Of a DNA stretch of 64,000 nt, positions 53,328 through 64,000 are shown piece after piece. This DNA is from Oceanisphaera litoralis (GTDB lineage: Bacteria; Pseudomonadota; Gammaproteobacteria; Enterobacterales; Aeromonadaceae). Numbering within the stretch: position 1 is the first letter of the stretch; every line of letters begins with the position of its first letter. The translations under genes and the position numbers were made by a program. The notes beneath the pieces are model-generated. The model was not told where the DNA came from. It was given only the letters and a program-made list of their open reading frames with translations, and made no database searches. The stretch covers positions 135,185 to 199,184 of the forward strand of contig NZ_JAFBBE010000003.1 in assembly GCF_016907015.1 (NCBI RefSeq), in the 5' to 3' direction.

Positions 53328-54946
53328 CAGCGAATACCACTCTGCAATGAAGTGAATGGTTCGGGCTGCGGCGGATACCATTTTTCCAGCAGATTGCGCG
53401 AACGCTGCAGTTCTGTCTGCCAGGTGTTTTCATTAACCACCACGGGACGCAGCATGATCACCAGCTCGCTTTTCTGGTTACCTATTTTCTGACGCTTGAA
53501 CAACTGCCCTATCACCGGAATGTCACTCAGAATGGGCAAACCGGATTCACTGCTGGACTGTTTTTCCTGCATCAGGCCGCCGATGATAATCATCTCGCCG
53601 GAGCGAGCCTCGACGATGGTATCCGATTCCCTGATGGTACTGCTTGCCAGTGGCAAAGCCACCGCCTGATTATCGCCAAACTGAATGATCTTGGTCACAT
53701 CCGATACTTCACTCACCGAGGGATGAATATGCAGCAGCACCTTGTTGTCTTCCGCTATCTGCGGCGTGACATCCAGGGATATGCCGGAAAAGAAGGGGGT
53801 CAGCTCAATATCGGGCGTGGTTTCACTGGTGGCACTATTGGTCGTCGTGGTCAGCGAAAAATCGGTAACGAAGTATTCGTCGGTGCCGACCTTGATCACC
53901 GCCTTCTGATTATTGCTGGTGGTCACCCTGGGGTTCGAGAGCGTATTGACCTCGCCCTGGGTTTTCAGCAGTGTGATAACGGAGGTAAAATCGCCGTCGC
54001 TAAAGGTGAATACATTGTCGACATACGACTGAAAAGAGCCACCTGCGCTCACCAGGTTCGCAATAGGATTCAGATAACTACCGCTATTTCCTGGAACGGT
54101 ACCCGTATCCGCACCGCGACTCAGATGCTGCCAGTCGATCCCCTGCTCAAAGCCGTCGTTCAGCTCTACCTCTATGATGCGGGCCTCCAGTATTACCTGC
54201 CGTTTTAGCTGGCGTTCGGCCCGGTTCAGGAAGTCCTCCACCAGCGCCAGCTCGTCGGGGGCGGCCCGCACACTCACCAGACCGGCCTGGGGGTTGGTGA
54301 CCACCACCCGGCCTTCTTCGTTACCGATCAGCCGGTCCAGCGCCGACTCCAGATCGGCCCAAAAATCGTTGCTGGACTCGGTATTGATGCGGGTGGAACT
54401 GTTACCGGCGCCGTTGCCCCCGTTTTCGTCGCTCGAGAGGCTGCTGCCGCTGATGGCGGTTTGCGACCGGCCATTGCGCGACAACATCAGGTAGTTGACG
54501 CTGAAGGTACGGGTGCGTATCCCGTTGGGATACACCTGATAGACGCCGCCCTGTTGTTCTATGCCGTAACCGTACAGTCGGGAAATGGCGGTCAGGGTAT
54601 CGGCCAGGGTGACCTGACGCAGATTCAGGCTGATGGTGCCGCGCACCTCGGGATGCACCGCCATGCTGATGCCGTGCTGGCTGGCCAGGGCATTGAAAAA
54701 ATCGGTGGCCTCTACTTCACTGGCGGCAATGTTGAAACGACGCAGCCGTGGCGTCGCGGTCCTGGCCACGGCGGTGGCCCGGCCGCTCAGCAGTTCCTGC
54801 TCTACTTCCAGCGGCACCGCATCCGGGCGCATGGTCAGGGCTTCATCCAGCGCGGCCTTGGGCAAGGAGCCGTCCGGTGCATGCACGCAGGCGGCCAGGG
54901 AGGCAGCCAGCAAGGTCACCGCTAAAGGTCGTGTCGTGAAGTTCAT
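53327..54946 (-). CDS. mshL: MSHA outer-membrane secretin MshL
   Basis: Forms the outer-membrane pore for the pilus. The 539-residue protein has a lipoprotein signal with lipobox LAASLAAC (Cys20), an N0/STN domain (about 85-135), an N1-type domain (about 205-255, VVVTNPQAGLVSVRAAPDEL) and a C-terminal secretin domain with DVTPQIAEDNKVLLHIHPSV and GEMIIIGGLMQEK. A Gly/Asn/Ser-rich linker lies near 165-190. Its ATG overlaps the mshK stop by four bases. No mshM follows it. Confidence 0.95.
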   Translation of the reverse strand: MNFTTRPLAVTLLAASLAACVHAPDGSLPKAALDEALTMRPDAVPLEVEQELLSGRATAVARTATPRLRRFNIAASEVEATDFFNALASQHGISMAVHPEVRGTISLNLRQVTLADTLTAISRLYGYGIEQQGGVYQVYPNGIRTRTFSVNYLMLSRNGRSQTAISGSSLSSDENGGNGAGNSSTRINTESSNDFWADLESALDRLIGNEEGRVVVTNPQAGLVSVRAAPDELALVEDFLNRAERQLKRQVILEARIIEVELNDGFEQGIDWQHLSRGADTGTVPGNSGSYLNPIANLVSAGGSFQSYVDNVFTFSDGDFTSVITLLKTQGEVNTLSNPRVTTSNNQKAVIKVGTDEYFVTDFSLTTTTNSATSETTPDIELTPFFSGISLDVTPQIAEDNKVLLHIHPSVSEVSDVTKIIQFGDNQAVALPLASSTIRESDTIVEARSGEMIIIGGLMQEKQSSSESGLPILSDIPVIGQLFKRQKIGNQKSELVIMLRPVVVNENTWQTELQRSRNLLEKWYPPQPEPFTSLQSGIR

Positions 54947-55263
54947 TGGTTACTCGGGGTCGATAATGAAGGAAACAGCGTCAGGGTCAGGGCCTCGCCC
55001 TGGCCTTCCAGCAGAATATGATCCGGTTGGATGCGCACCAGCCGATAGTTGGCTACCGCATCGCCGGTCTGGTAACGGCGGCCGTCGATAATGGCGCTGG
55101 GCCGTCCGCCGCCGGTAAAAATGGCCTGCAACCGAAACCGGGCCTGCTGCGGGTGTTGCGCCCGGGGCCTGGCCGTTTCAACCGTCATCGGCGTTAACGG
55201 CCGGGTCGGATCCTGCAGGCCGGCGGCGGCACTCAGCAGCAACAATAAAAAAGAGTTAACCAC
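54943..55263 (-). CDS. mshK: MSHA biogenesis protein MshK (GTG start)
   Basis: A short periplasmic protein of about 106 residues. The start is GTG 55263, inside the end of mshJ (GTGGTTAAC); it gives a signal peptide VNSFLLLLLSAAAG followed by the MshK hallmark LQDPTRPL. The remaining body has the form RFRLQAIFTGGGRPSAIIDG, as in type IV pilus pilot or PilP-like proteins. The frame is open to 55392 but that start would overlap mshJ by over 130 bases. The stop overlaps mshL. Confidence 0.85.
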   Translation of the reverse strand: MVNSFLLLLLSAAAGLQDPTRPLTPMTVETARPRAQHPQQARFRLQAIFTGGGRPSAIIDGRRYQTGDAVANYRLVRIQPDHILLEGQGEALTLTLFPSLSTPSNQ

Positions 55264-55906
55264 GCAACAGCTCCCTGTCCTGGCTGATGGTAAAGAAATC
55301 GAGCCGTATGCTGGCCTCGGGATAGTGCTCCAGCTCGAATTCCAGGCCTCGCCAGAAGATGCGTCCGGATAGCTGCTCCAGCCGCTGTACATAATCGAGC
55401 AACGCCATATAGCTGCCGGTTAAATGCAGGCTCAGATCGTGGCGATACAAGGACTCGCCATGGTCTGGGCCAGTCAGCCGTTGAGGCGGCCGGTTGCTCA
55501 GTTCTCTTAATTCCAGCCCCTGGCTTTGCTCGAGTATGGTCAGCAGCAGAGCGGACATCTGCTCCGGACTCACCAGGGTACACATCCGCTGCTCGAGGTT
55601 CTCGTTGAGTCGGCTCAGGCGGCGGTTCAGCCGTGCCAGCTGTTGCTCACGATCATTATTCGACAGCCGGGCTATGCCCTGGGTCAGCTCATCTCGCAGT
55701 TGCTGCTGCTCGGCCAGCTGACGGTGCAGCCCTTGCTGTTCCTGTTGCAGACGGATCACGCCAGCCTGCAGTGTGGATTCATAAAGCAGTAATCCCAGCC
55801 AGGCCAGCAGCGCCCAGCCGGCACCCAGCACCAGCCAGCGCTCCCTTACGGACAGGGCAGCAAAGCGTTTCTGCCAGCCTTGCAGCTGTTGGGTCAACCG
55901 GCTCAT
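55256..55906 (-). CDS. mshJ: MSHA biogenesis protein MshJ (PilO-like)
   Basis: A 216-residue inner-membrane assembly protein. One TM segment (about 23-42, RWLVLGAGWALLAWLGLLLY) is followed by a coiled coil (about 50-110, QEQQGLHRQLAEQQQLRDEL) and a PilO/GspM-like ferredoxin fold. It links the PilM-like and PilN-like partners to the secretin. It overlaps both neighbours by a few bases. Confidence 0.88.
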   Translation of the reverse strand: MSRLTQQLQGWQKRFAALSVRERWLVLGAGWALLAWLGLLLYESTLQAGVIRLQQEQQGLHRQLAEQQQLRDELTQGIARLSNNDREQQLARLNRRLSRLNENLEQRMCTLVSPEQMSALLLTILEQSQGLELRELSNRPPQRLTGPDHGESLYRHDLSLHLTGSYMALLDYVQRLEQLSGRIFWRGLEFELEHYPEASIRLDFFTISQDRELLRG

Positions 55907-56511
55907 GGGGTCACCTCGGCGCTCGTCATCTCGGCGCTCGTTACCTCAGCGCTATAGAGGCTGAAACCCAGGCCGCCATCGGGCCGCCGACTGATTTCGA
56001 GCTGGCCAAAGCCGTGCCCGCGCAGGCTGTCGCGCTGCTCAAAGCCCAGGATCCAGGCCGGCACCGCACTGGCACTGGCGGCCTCGCCGCGCAGCACCAT
56101 GCGCTGGCCTTGCAGGGTCAGGCCCTGCAAGGCCAGCCCCTGCCAGGGAATGCGCGCCAGGTCGTTCAGGGTACTGGCATAAGACACAAAGTTTTCCTGC
56201 TGCAAGACGCCCAGCAACCGCTGCCGCGCATTAATGTTCTGCTCGATCCGCTCCTGCCGGCCATCGTCCTGCCGGCGGTTGAGTGCGGCCAGCCCCTGGC
56301 GCAGCTGGTTCAGATCAGCGTCACCCGCCAATACCGCCGCCTGCAGGGCATTGTTCTGTTGCTGCAACCGATACTGGCTGACGCCCGCATAGGCGAAGAT
56401 GATGCCCCACAGCAAGACAATGACCAGACCGATCCGCCACAGCAAACCGATGGAGGCCGGGTCTGACGAGGGCTTGAGGGCGGCCTGATAAAACTCGATG
56501 CGCCGTTTCAC
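55903..56511 (-). CDS. MSHA biogenesis protein, PilN-like
   Basis: A 202-residue protein with one TM segment (about 25-43, WRIGLVIVLLWGIIFAYAGV) and a coiled coil, like PilN. It overlaps mshI and mshJ by ATGA, which makes the I-PilN-J trio equivalent to PilM-PilN-PilO. The gene is called mshI1 or mshI2 in some genomes, so I give no symbol. The tail carries three near-identical repeats (SAEVT, SAEMT, SAEVTP). Confidence 0.85.
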   Translation of the reverse strand: MKRRIEFYQAALKPSSDPASIGLLWRIGLVIVLLWGIIFAYAGVSQYRLQQQNNALQAAVLAGDADLNQLRQGLAALNRRQDDGRQERIEQNINARQRLLGVLQQENFVSYASTLNDLARIPWQGLALQGLTLQGQRMVLRGEAASASAVPAWILGFEQRDSLRGHGFGQLEISRRPDGGLGFSLYSAEVTSAEMTSAEVTP

Positions 56512-57374
56512 CCTTGCTCCTCCCGCAATATTCCCAGCGCCGGCAGGCTGATGGGGCTCAGGGTATTGCTGGTTAAGGATTCGGACTGAATATTGAATAC
56601 CTGACTGATGGCTTCCTGAATGGCCGGTGTTACGCGCTGAGGCAATGCCAGGTACCAGCGATTGGGCGTGTTCAGTTTGAGCTGGCCGACCGCATAGTCG
56701 ATGCTGCGCTGCAGCTCCAGCAGAAGGTTGTCGAATACAAACTGATCGACCGGCATCTGTTCATCATCCAGCGCCTGAAAGCCGCGAATGGTACGGGAAA
56801 AATGCCATTGCCGCTGATGAATGAAGGTCAGGATCAACTCCTGTCCCGGCATCTTGTGCAGCAAGAGGCCGCGCACCCCGGGCTCCAGCAGGTTGGCCAT
56901 GGCCAGCTCATCCACCCCTATGGTGGCGATGTCACATTGTGGCGTCACCGCCTGCACCAGCTCGGCCAACCGCTCCCGCTCGCTGCTGTATACCGCTATG
57001 CGTGCCTGACCCGTCGGGCTCGGCGGCAGCGCGATATAATCAAACAGCAGCGAGTCTACCGGTTGATCCACCAATTCTCTCATGCACCAGGGCAGCGCCT
57101 GCGCCAGCTCGTTGTCGGGCATGGCAGGTTTATCCAGCTGACTCTGCTGGTACCAGTACCGGCTCAACACCAGATGCAGCCGTCGCCCCTGCCATTGCTG
57201 CTCGTTCAGCAGCGCACGCAGCGCCTGTATCAATGGCTCGCCATTACCGACTTCACGCCGTACCGGCTGTTGCGGCTGCCGTTCATCAATGGCAACCAGG
57301 CAGTGAGGCGTAAGATAAACGCCCACCGACGACGATGCTCTGGCGGGTTTGAACCAGCGGGAAATAAGGCCCAT
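56508..57374 (-). CDS. mshI: MSHA biogenesis protein MshI (PilM-like)
   Basis: A 288-residue actin-like ATPase-fold protein similar to PilM. It starts MGLISRWFKPARASSSVGVY and has a segment LPWCMRELVDQPVDSLLFDY typical of MshI. It is the first gene of the MSHA series here; mshH (csrD-like) does not lie upstream. An in-frame ATG three codons earlier (57383) is also possible. The upstream region is AT-rich, but I could not settle a promoter. Confidence 0.88.
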   Translation of the reverse strand: MGLISRWFKPARASSSVGVYLTPHCLVAIDERQPQQPVRREVGNGEPLIQALRALLNEQQWQGRRLHLVLSRYWYQQSQLDKPAMPDNELAQALPWCMRELVDQPVDSLLFDYIALPPSPTGQARIAVYSSERERLAELVQAVTPQCDIATIGVDELAMANLLEPGVRGLLLHKMPGQELILTFIHQRQWHFSRTIRGFQALDDEQMPVDQFVFDNLLLELQRSIDYAVGQLKLNTPNRWYLALPQRVTPAIQEAISQVFNIQSESLTSNTLSPISLPALGILREEQG

Positions 57375-57605
57375 TTTTACCATACAAAAAGAATGAAAAC
57401 GCCAGTATAAACAGATAAAAATTATTTATAAACAAGCCACTATCAGGCAATGACCAGACCGTCAGAAAAGGGGCTCTAATAGCCCCCCTTTAAAAATTTA
57501 TCTGGATTGAAATCAACAATTAAACAGCAATAAACCCGACATGAAAAATCAGAGAAACGTCAGGGTCAGGTAGATAAGTAATGCTGCATAACAGCTGTGG
57601 CTCTG

Positions 57606-57746
57606 TCGTCATTCCCGCGAAGGCGGGAATCCAGGACGTGTGGCGCAGAACGGTCAGGCTGCTGGTTGCCTGCAAAGGCACTGGCCCCCCGCCTTCGCGA
57701 GGGTGACGATAAAGGCAAACCAGCGCCAGAATCCATATCAGTTATA
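57606..57746. repeat. palindromic repeat pair, CGTCA-TTCCCGCGAAGG family
   Basis: The unit TCATTCCCGCGAAGGCGGGA at 57608 is followed about 75 bp later by an inverted partner GCCTTCGCGAGGGTGACG (57690-57710). The right part aligns with the copy at 13731-13806. It lies within the 603-bp gap between mshI and dadA, which also holds the tandem repeat at 57783 and a probable terminator but no gene. Confidence 0.8.
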
Positions 57747-57782
57747 GGGTGTTGCTTAACCAGCGGAATCGTCGGTACCGAC

Positions 57783-57840
57783 AAGGTATTATCAAAGTAT
57801 TACCAAAGCATTACCAAAGCATTACCAAGGCATTACCAAG
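57783..57840. repeat. 11-bp tandem repeat, five copies
   Basis: Consecutive units of AAAGCATTACC form (57783-57793, 57794-57804, 57805-57815, 57816-57826, 57827-57837), with the first and last slightly diverged, lie downstream of dadA. The 11-bp period is close to a DNA helical turn. Confidence 0.9.
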
Positions 57841-57901
57841 CAGGACTAGGCTGGCCATGTTATCGGGCTGGCAGTAGGGTAGAAAACATGGATAAAGACG
57901 C

Positions 57902-57924
57902 AAAAGGCGCCGGTATGGCGCCTT
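57902..57924 (-). terminator. probable dadA terminator
   Basis: An 8-bp stem AAGGCGCC/GGCGCCTT with a five-base loop ends in TTTTG on the minus strand, 54 bp after the dadA stop. Confidence 0.6.
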
Positions 57925-57977
57925 GCTATGATGTTGCCCGACCGCCGAACCCGGCGGCGGTGTGGCGATAAAGCGCC

Positions 57978-59231
57978 TTAGCCGTAGCGGCTGAAGGCCA
58001 GGCCGCTGTCGTCGATTTCCGGCTGCCTGCCGCTGATGAGATCGGCAATCAGCTTGCCGGAGCCGGCGCCCATGGTCCAGCCCAGGGTGCCATGGCCGGT
58101 ATTCAGCCACAGGTTCTGGTAACGGGTGCCGCCGATAATGGGGGTGCCGTCCGGGGTCATGGGGCGGAAGCCGGTCCAAAACTCGGCTTCCTCTACCTTG
58201 CCGCCTTCGGGGAACAGGCTTTTCACCGACTCGGCGATGGTGGCACGACGAGCCGCGGGCAGGTCCGCATTGAAGTCGGCCAGTTCGGCGGTGCCGGCGG
58301 CCCGAATACGATGTTCGAAACGGGTGATGGCCACCTTGTAGGTTTCATCCATCACGGTCGACTGGGGTGCATCGGCGTCGTTCTTGACGTCCAGGGTCAG
58401 TGAATAGCCCTTGATCGGGTAGACCGGCAGACGAATACCCAGCGGATTGAGCAGGAAGGGAGAATAACTGCCCATGCACACCAGCACCTGATCGGCGGTT
58501 TCCAGACCGTGAGAGGTTTGCGCGCCGCGAATCTGGTCGCCTTCACTGACCAACGCCTTGATCTCGGTATTGAATTTGAACACGACGCCGTTTTCCTGAC
58601 ACTTTTTCACCAGCAATTTGGTAAAGAGATTGCAGTCACCGGTTTGATCGTCGGGAAAGTGCAGACCGCCCACCAGTTTGTGCTTCACCCGCGCCAGGGC
58701 CGGCTCGCGGGCAATGCATTCGTCCACGTTCAGCATGGCATGAGGCACCTTGAACTCCTGCAACACCTTGATGTCCTTGCCGGCATCATCAATCTGCTTC
58801 TGGGTGCGGAACACCTGCAGCAGACCCTGCTTGCGGCCTTCGAATGGCAGCTTCAGTTCCTCCTGCAGCGCGTTGATGCACTGACGGCTGTATTCGGACA
58901 CCCGTACCATGCGCGACTTGTTGACCCCGTAGGATTTTTCATTGCAGTTGGCCAGCATCGACAGCATAAACTGCCACTGCGCCGGGTTGAGACTGGGGCG
59001 CAGCTTGAGCGGCGCATGGGTCTGAAACATCCACTTGACGGCTTTCTGGGGAATACCGGGGGCGGCCCAGGGGGAGCTCATGCCGAAAGAAAGCTGGCCG
59101 GCATTGGCGAAGCTGGTTTCTTCGGCCGCATCGGGCTGCCGTTCGACCACCACCACCTCGTGGCCCTGTTGCGACAGATACCAGGCGCTGGTCACACCGA
59201 CGACACCACTACCCAATACTAATACTTTCAT
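57978..59231 (-). CDS. dadA: D-amino acid dehydrogenase small subunit DadA
   Basis: A FAD-dependent membrane-associated enzyme that oxidises D-alanine and other D-amino acids. The 417-residue protein starts MKVLVLGSGVVGVTSAWYLS with the GxGxxG nucleotide-binding motif. It ends with GFRPMTPDGTPIIGGTRYQN and LWLNTGHGTLGWTMGAGSG, typical of DadA. The usual partner dadX (alanine racemase) is not adjacent. The 230-bp upstream region up to 59461 should carry its promoter; the only structure I see there is a 7-bp hairpin CGGGCTC/GAGCCCG (59351-59375). Confidence 0.96.
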   Translation of the reverse strand: MKVLVLGSGVVGVTSAWYLSQQGHEVVVVERQPDAAEETSFANAGQLSFGMSSPWAAPGIPQKAVKWMFQTHAPLKLRPSLNPAQWQFMLSMLANCNEKSYGVNKSRMVRVSEYSRQCINALQEELKLPFEGRKQGLLQVFRTQKQIDDAGKDIKVLQEFKVPHAMLNVDECIAREPALARVKHKLVGGLHFPDDQTGDCNLFTKLLVKKCQENGVVFKFNTEIKALVSEGDQIRGAQTSHGLETADQVLVCMGSYSPFLLNPLGIRLPVYPIKGYSLTLDVKNDADAPQSTVMDETYKVAITRFEHRIRAAGTAELADFNADLPAARRATIAESVKSLFPEGGKVEEAEFWTGFRPMTPDGTPIIGGTRYQNLWLNTGHGTLGWTMGAGSGKLIADLISGRQPEIDDSGLAFSRYG

Positions 59232-59461
59232 GACACTCCCCTACCAAGATGCTTGCGTAGCGGCAATATCGTCTAAAAAAATAATAAAATCCAGAGCAAA
59301 ACACAGGGCCATATCCGGCGGGATTGAGCGGATTACCGCCAGTAAATGCACGGGCTCGATCTTTATCTGAGCCCGCTTTCATCACCAGCATATAAGTTCA
59401 ATTAACAATACAAAACCAGATTAATTAACTACTAAATAGCGAAATGTGACAAACATCTCAA

Positions 59462-62284
<2,823 letters not shown>

Positions 62285-62353
62285 CTTTTATGCCCACCGT
62301 CTGGTGATATACTGGCAACCGCAAAAAAAACAATAAAATAACGAGAGAAACAC

Positions 62354-63721
62354 ATGACTGGCGATACTCCGCAACAAAGTGTAAACACCAGGGCCAAATG
62401 GGGCATTCTCGGCGCCAACCTGATCCTGTTCCTGCTTTTGCTCAATACACTGCCTTTTGACCCCGGCGTCACCAAGGGGCTGAGCCTGCTGGTCTTTATT
62501 GCCGTACTCTGGCTGACCGAAGCAGTCCATATTACCATCACGGCGCTGCTGGTGCCGCTGCTGGCGACCCTGCTCGGCGTGCTGAATACCACTGCGGCCC
62601 TGAGCAATTTCTCGAATTCCATCATTTTCCTGTTTCTGGGTGGCTTTGCACTGGCCGCCGCCATGCACAGCCAGCAGCTGGATCGGCTGATTGCCGGCCG
62701 CATCCTGCAGTTGGCCAAGGGCCGGCTTGGTGCCGCCGTATTCCTGCTGTTTGCGACCGCCGCCTTTCTGTCGATGTGGATCAGTAACACCGCCACCACC
62801 GTCATGATGTTGCCGCTGGCGCTGGGCCTGCTGAGCTGTCTGGATGGCGAGCGTCATCGCAGTACTTATCTCTTCGTACTGCTTGGCGTGGCCTACAGCG
62901 CCAGTATCGGCGGCATCGCCACCCTGGTCGGCAGCCCGCCCAATGCCATTGCCGCCGCCGAAGTGGGCCTGAGCTTCAGCGAATGGATGGCCCTGGGTCT
63001 GCCCATTACCCTGCTGCTGCTGCCGATGGCCATACTGGTGCTCTATCTGTTGTTTCGCCCCAAACTGGGCGAGCGCATCGAACTGGCCGAAGAGCATATC
63101 AGCTGGACCGGCAAGCGTAAGACCACCCTGGCCATCTTTGCCCTGACCGTGTTTCTGTGGGTGTTCTCCGGCCCCGTGTCCAGGGCGCTCGGCGGCCTGG
63201 CATCCTTCGATACCATAGTCGCGCTACTGGCCATTGCCCTGATCGGCATTACCCGGGTAGCGGAATGGAAGCACATTGAAAAGCATACCGACTGGGGGGT
63301 ATTGCTGTTGTTTGGTGGGGGTCTGACCCTGAGTCATGTACTCAAAGCCACCGGCACCAGCGAGTTTCTCGCCCACCATCTGGCCGACATGCTGGGTAAC
63401 GCCAACCCCTTCGTGATCCTGCTGGTCATTACCGCCTTCGTGGTATTTCTGACCGAGCTGGCGTCCAATACCGCCAGTGCGGCGCTGTTGATCCCGGTGT
63501 TTGTGGCGGTAGCCGAAGGCCTGGGGCTGACCCCGGTGATGGTGGCGTCCGTGATTGCGGTCTCTGCCTCTTGCGCCTTTATGCTGCCGGTGGCTACCCC
63601 GCCCAACGCCATCGTGTTCGGCTCCGGTTACATTCGCCAGAAAGACATGATGAAGGCGGGCTTTGTGCTCAATCTGGTCTGTATCGGCATGCTGGCGGTG
63701 TATTTCTTCGTCTTCGCCTGA
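62354..63721 (+). CDS. SLC13/DASS-family sodium-coupled anion transporter
   Basis: A 455-residue inner-membrane transporter with about 11-12 hydrophobic segments. Both substrate/sodium-binding SNT motifs of the DASS fold are present: [16 protein letters not shown] near residue 145 and [15 protein letters not shown] near residue 374. Members import C4-dicarboxylates, citrate or sulfate. The exact substrate cannot be told. The divergent partner is the hybrid kinase at 59462-62284, with a shared 69-bp region, so the kinase may control this gene; no cognate regulator is seen. A terminator follows. Confidence 0.88.
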   Translation: MTGDTPQQSVNTRAKWGILGANLILFLLLLNTLPFDPGVTKGLSLLVFIAVLWLTEAVHITITALLVPLLATLLGVLNTTAALSNFSNSIIFLFLGGFALAAAMHSQQLDRLIAGRILQLAKGRLGAAVFLLFATAAFLSMWISNTATTVMMLPLALGLLSCLDGERHRSTYLFVLLGVAYSASIGGIATLVGSPPNAIAAAEVGLSFSEWMALGLPITLLLLPMAILVLYLLFRPKLGERIELAEEHISWTGKRKTTLAIFALTVFLWVFSGPVSRALGGLASFDTIVALLAIALIGITRVAEWKHIEKHTDWGVLLLFGGGLTLSHVLKATGTSEFLAHHLADMLGNANPFVILLVITAFVVFLTELASNTASAALLIPVFVAVAEGLGLTPVMVASVIAVSASCAFMLPVATPPNAIVFGSGYIRQKDMMKAGFVLNLVCIGMLAVYFFVFA

Positions 63722-63732
63722 GCCTTATTGTT

Positions 63733-63778
63733 GTAAATACAAAAACCGTAAATATAAAAACCGTAAATACAAAAAGCC
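63733..63778. repeat. 15-bp tandem repeat, three copies, before the terminator
   Basis: Three units of GTAAATACAAAAACC (63733-63747, 63748-63762, 63763-63778, the last changed) lie between the transporter stop and the terminator stem, which starts inside the third unit. Confidence 0.88.
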
Positions 63779-63801
63779 GCTGAACGTCAGCGGCTTTTTT
63801 T
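63771..63801 (+). terminator. rho-independent terminator of the transporter gene
   Basis: A 13-bp stem AAAAAGCCGCTGA/TCAGCGGCTTTTT with an ACG loop ends in a T run. Confidence 0.92.
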
Positions 63802-63904
63802 TCGGGCGCCTCCTTGCCTGTTTATGGCTGCCGGCAGCACCCAAAGGGAGCTCTCGACGACTTTTATTGCCCTCTCTCCCTACTCTGCGCCCCGCTTATC
63901 TATC

Positions 63905-64000
63905 CTTACCATAAACACCGTAAAGCCCCGTCATTCATGGCGGGGATATAAGGTGTGAACGGCGTAGCCGTTCCGTGGTTAATGGGGCGTTTGTTGTTGC
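63905..64000 (-). mobile_element. possible end of an IS200/IS605 (TnpB) element entering from the right
   Basis: Two hairpins are visible: CCCCG/CGGGG (63926-63930 with 63941-63945) and a perfect 7-bp pair GAACGGC/GCCGTTC (63957-63963 with 63967-63973). On the minus strand the sequence ends CCCCGCCATGAATGACGGGG then CTTTACGG, which to my memory resembles the right-end omega RNA of TnpB elements. No tnpB lies within the window, so this is a suggestion only. Confidence 0.35.

Noticed and set aside
57783..57840. CRISPR-like array
   Set aside because: Units of 11 bp with no spacers; the same reasoning applies to the 15-bp arrays at 21858 and 63733.

Overview
The window looks like chromosomal DNA of a GC-rich gammaproteobacterium, most probably of the Aeromonadales (Oceanimonas / Zobellella / Oceanisphaera type). 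The basis is the Enterobacteria/Vibrio-like order yceD-rpmF-plsX-fabH-fabD with maf, rluC and rne alongside, the E. coli-like order pabB-nudL-sdaA, a large MSHA type IV pilus operon, a class I fumarase, and three families of dispersed palindromic repeats between genes. I see no rRNA, tRNA, CRISPR array, prophage or intact insertion sequence.

Layout. 1-5 kb: fatty-acid and phospholipid initiation genes (fabD, fabH, plsX) with rpmF and yceD on the minus strand, a divergent maf, then a HAD phosphatase and rluC. 6.1-9.5 kb: rne with a long leader. 9.7-13.7 kb: a low-molecular-weight phosphatase and a methionine module of three minus-strand genes: a MetR-like regulator, a DUF1852 protein (MesX) and a folate-independent type core methionine synthase (MesD). 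13.9-31.4 kb: housekeeping genes (asmA, dcd, apbC/mrp, metG, sdaA, nudL, pabB, fumA, acyP, rlmI, selD-selU, a glyoxalase-II-like hydrolase, a small membrane protein). 31.5-35.6 kb: mepA, then glpK and glpD separated by a MITE-like element. 35.6-44.3 kb: three minus-strand signalling genes, two MASE1-CHASE hybrid kinases flanking a receiver-EAL c-di-GMP phosphodiesterase. 44.5-57.4 kb: the MSHA pilus operon, mshI to mshQ. 58-64 kb: dadA, a third hybrid kinase, a divergent SLC13/DASS transporter, and at the right edge a fragment resembling the end of an IS200/IS605 (TnpB) element.

Working together. The MSHA genes form one tightly overlapped series (many ATGA or TAATG junctions), with a separate strong promoter and a terminator around the major pilin mshA. 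The locus lacks recognisable mshM, mshF and mshB. The phosphodiesterase and kinases lie directly downstream on the same strand. Because the MshE ATPase family is c-di-GMP-responsive, a functional link is plausible but unproven. In the methionine module the mesX promoter has a 13-bp palindrome at the position expected for a LysR-type activator.

Most start sites given here were chosen from family alignment and visible ribosome binding sites. No database search was run.
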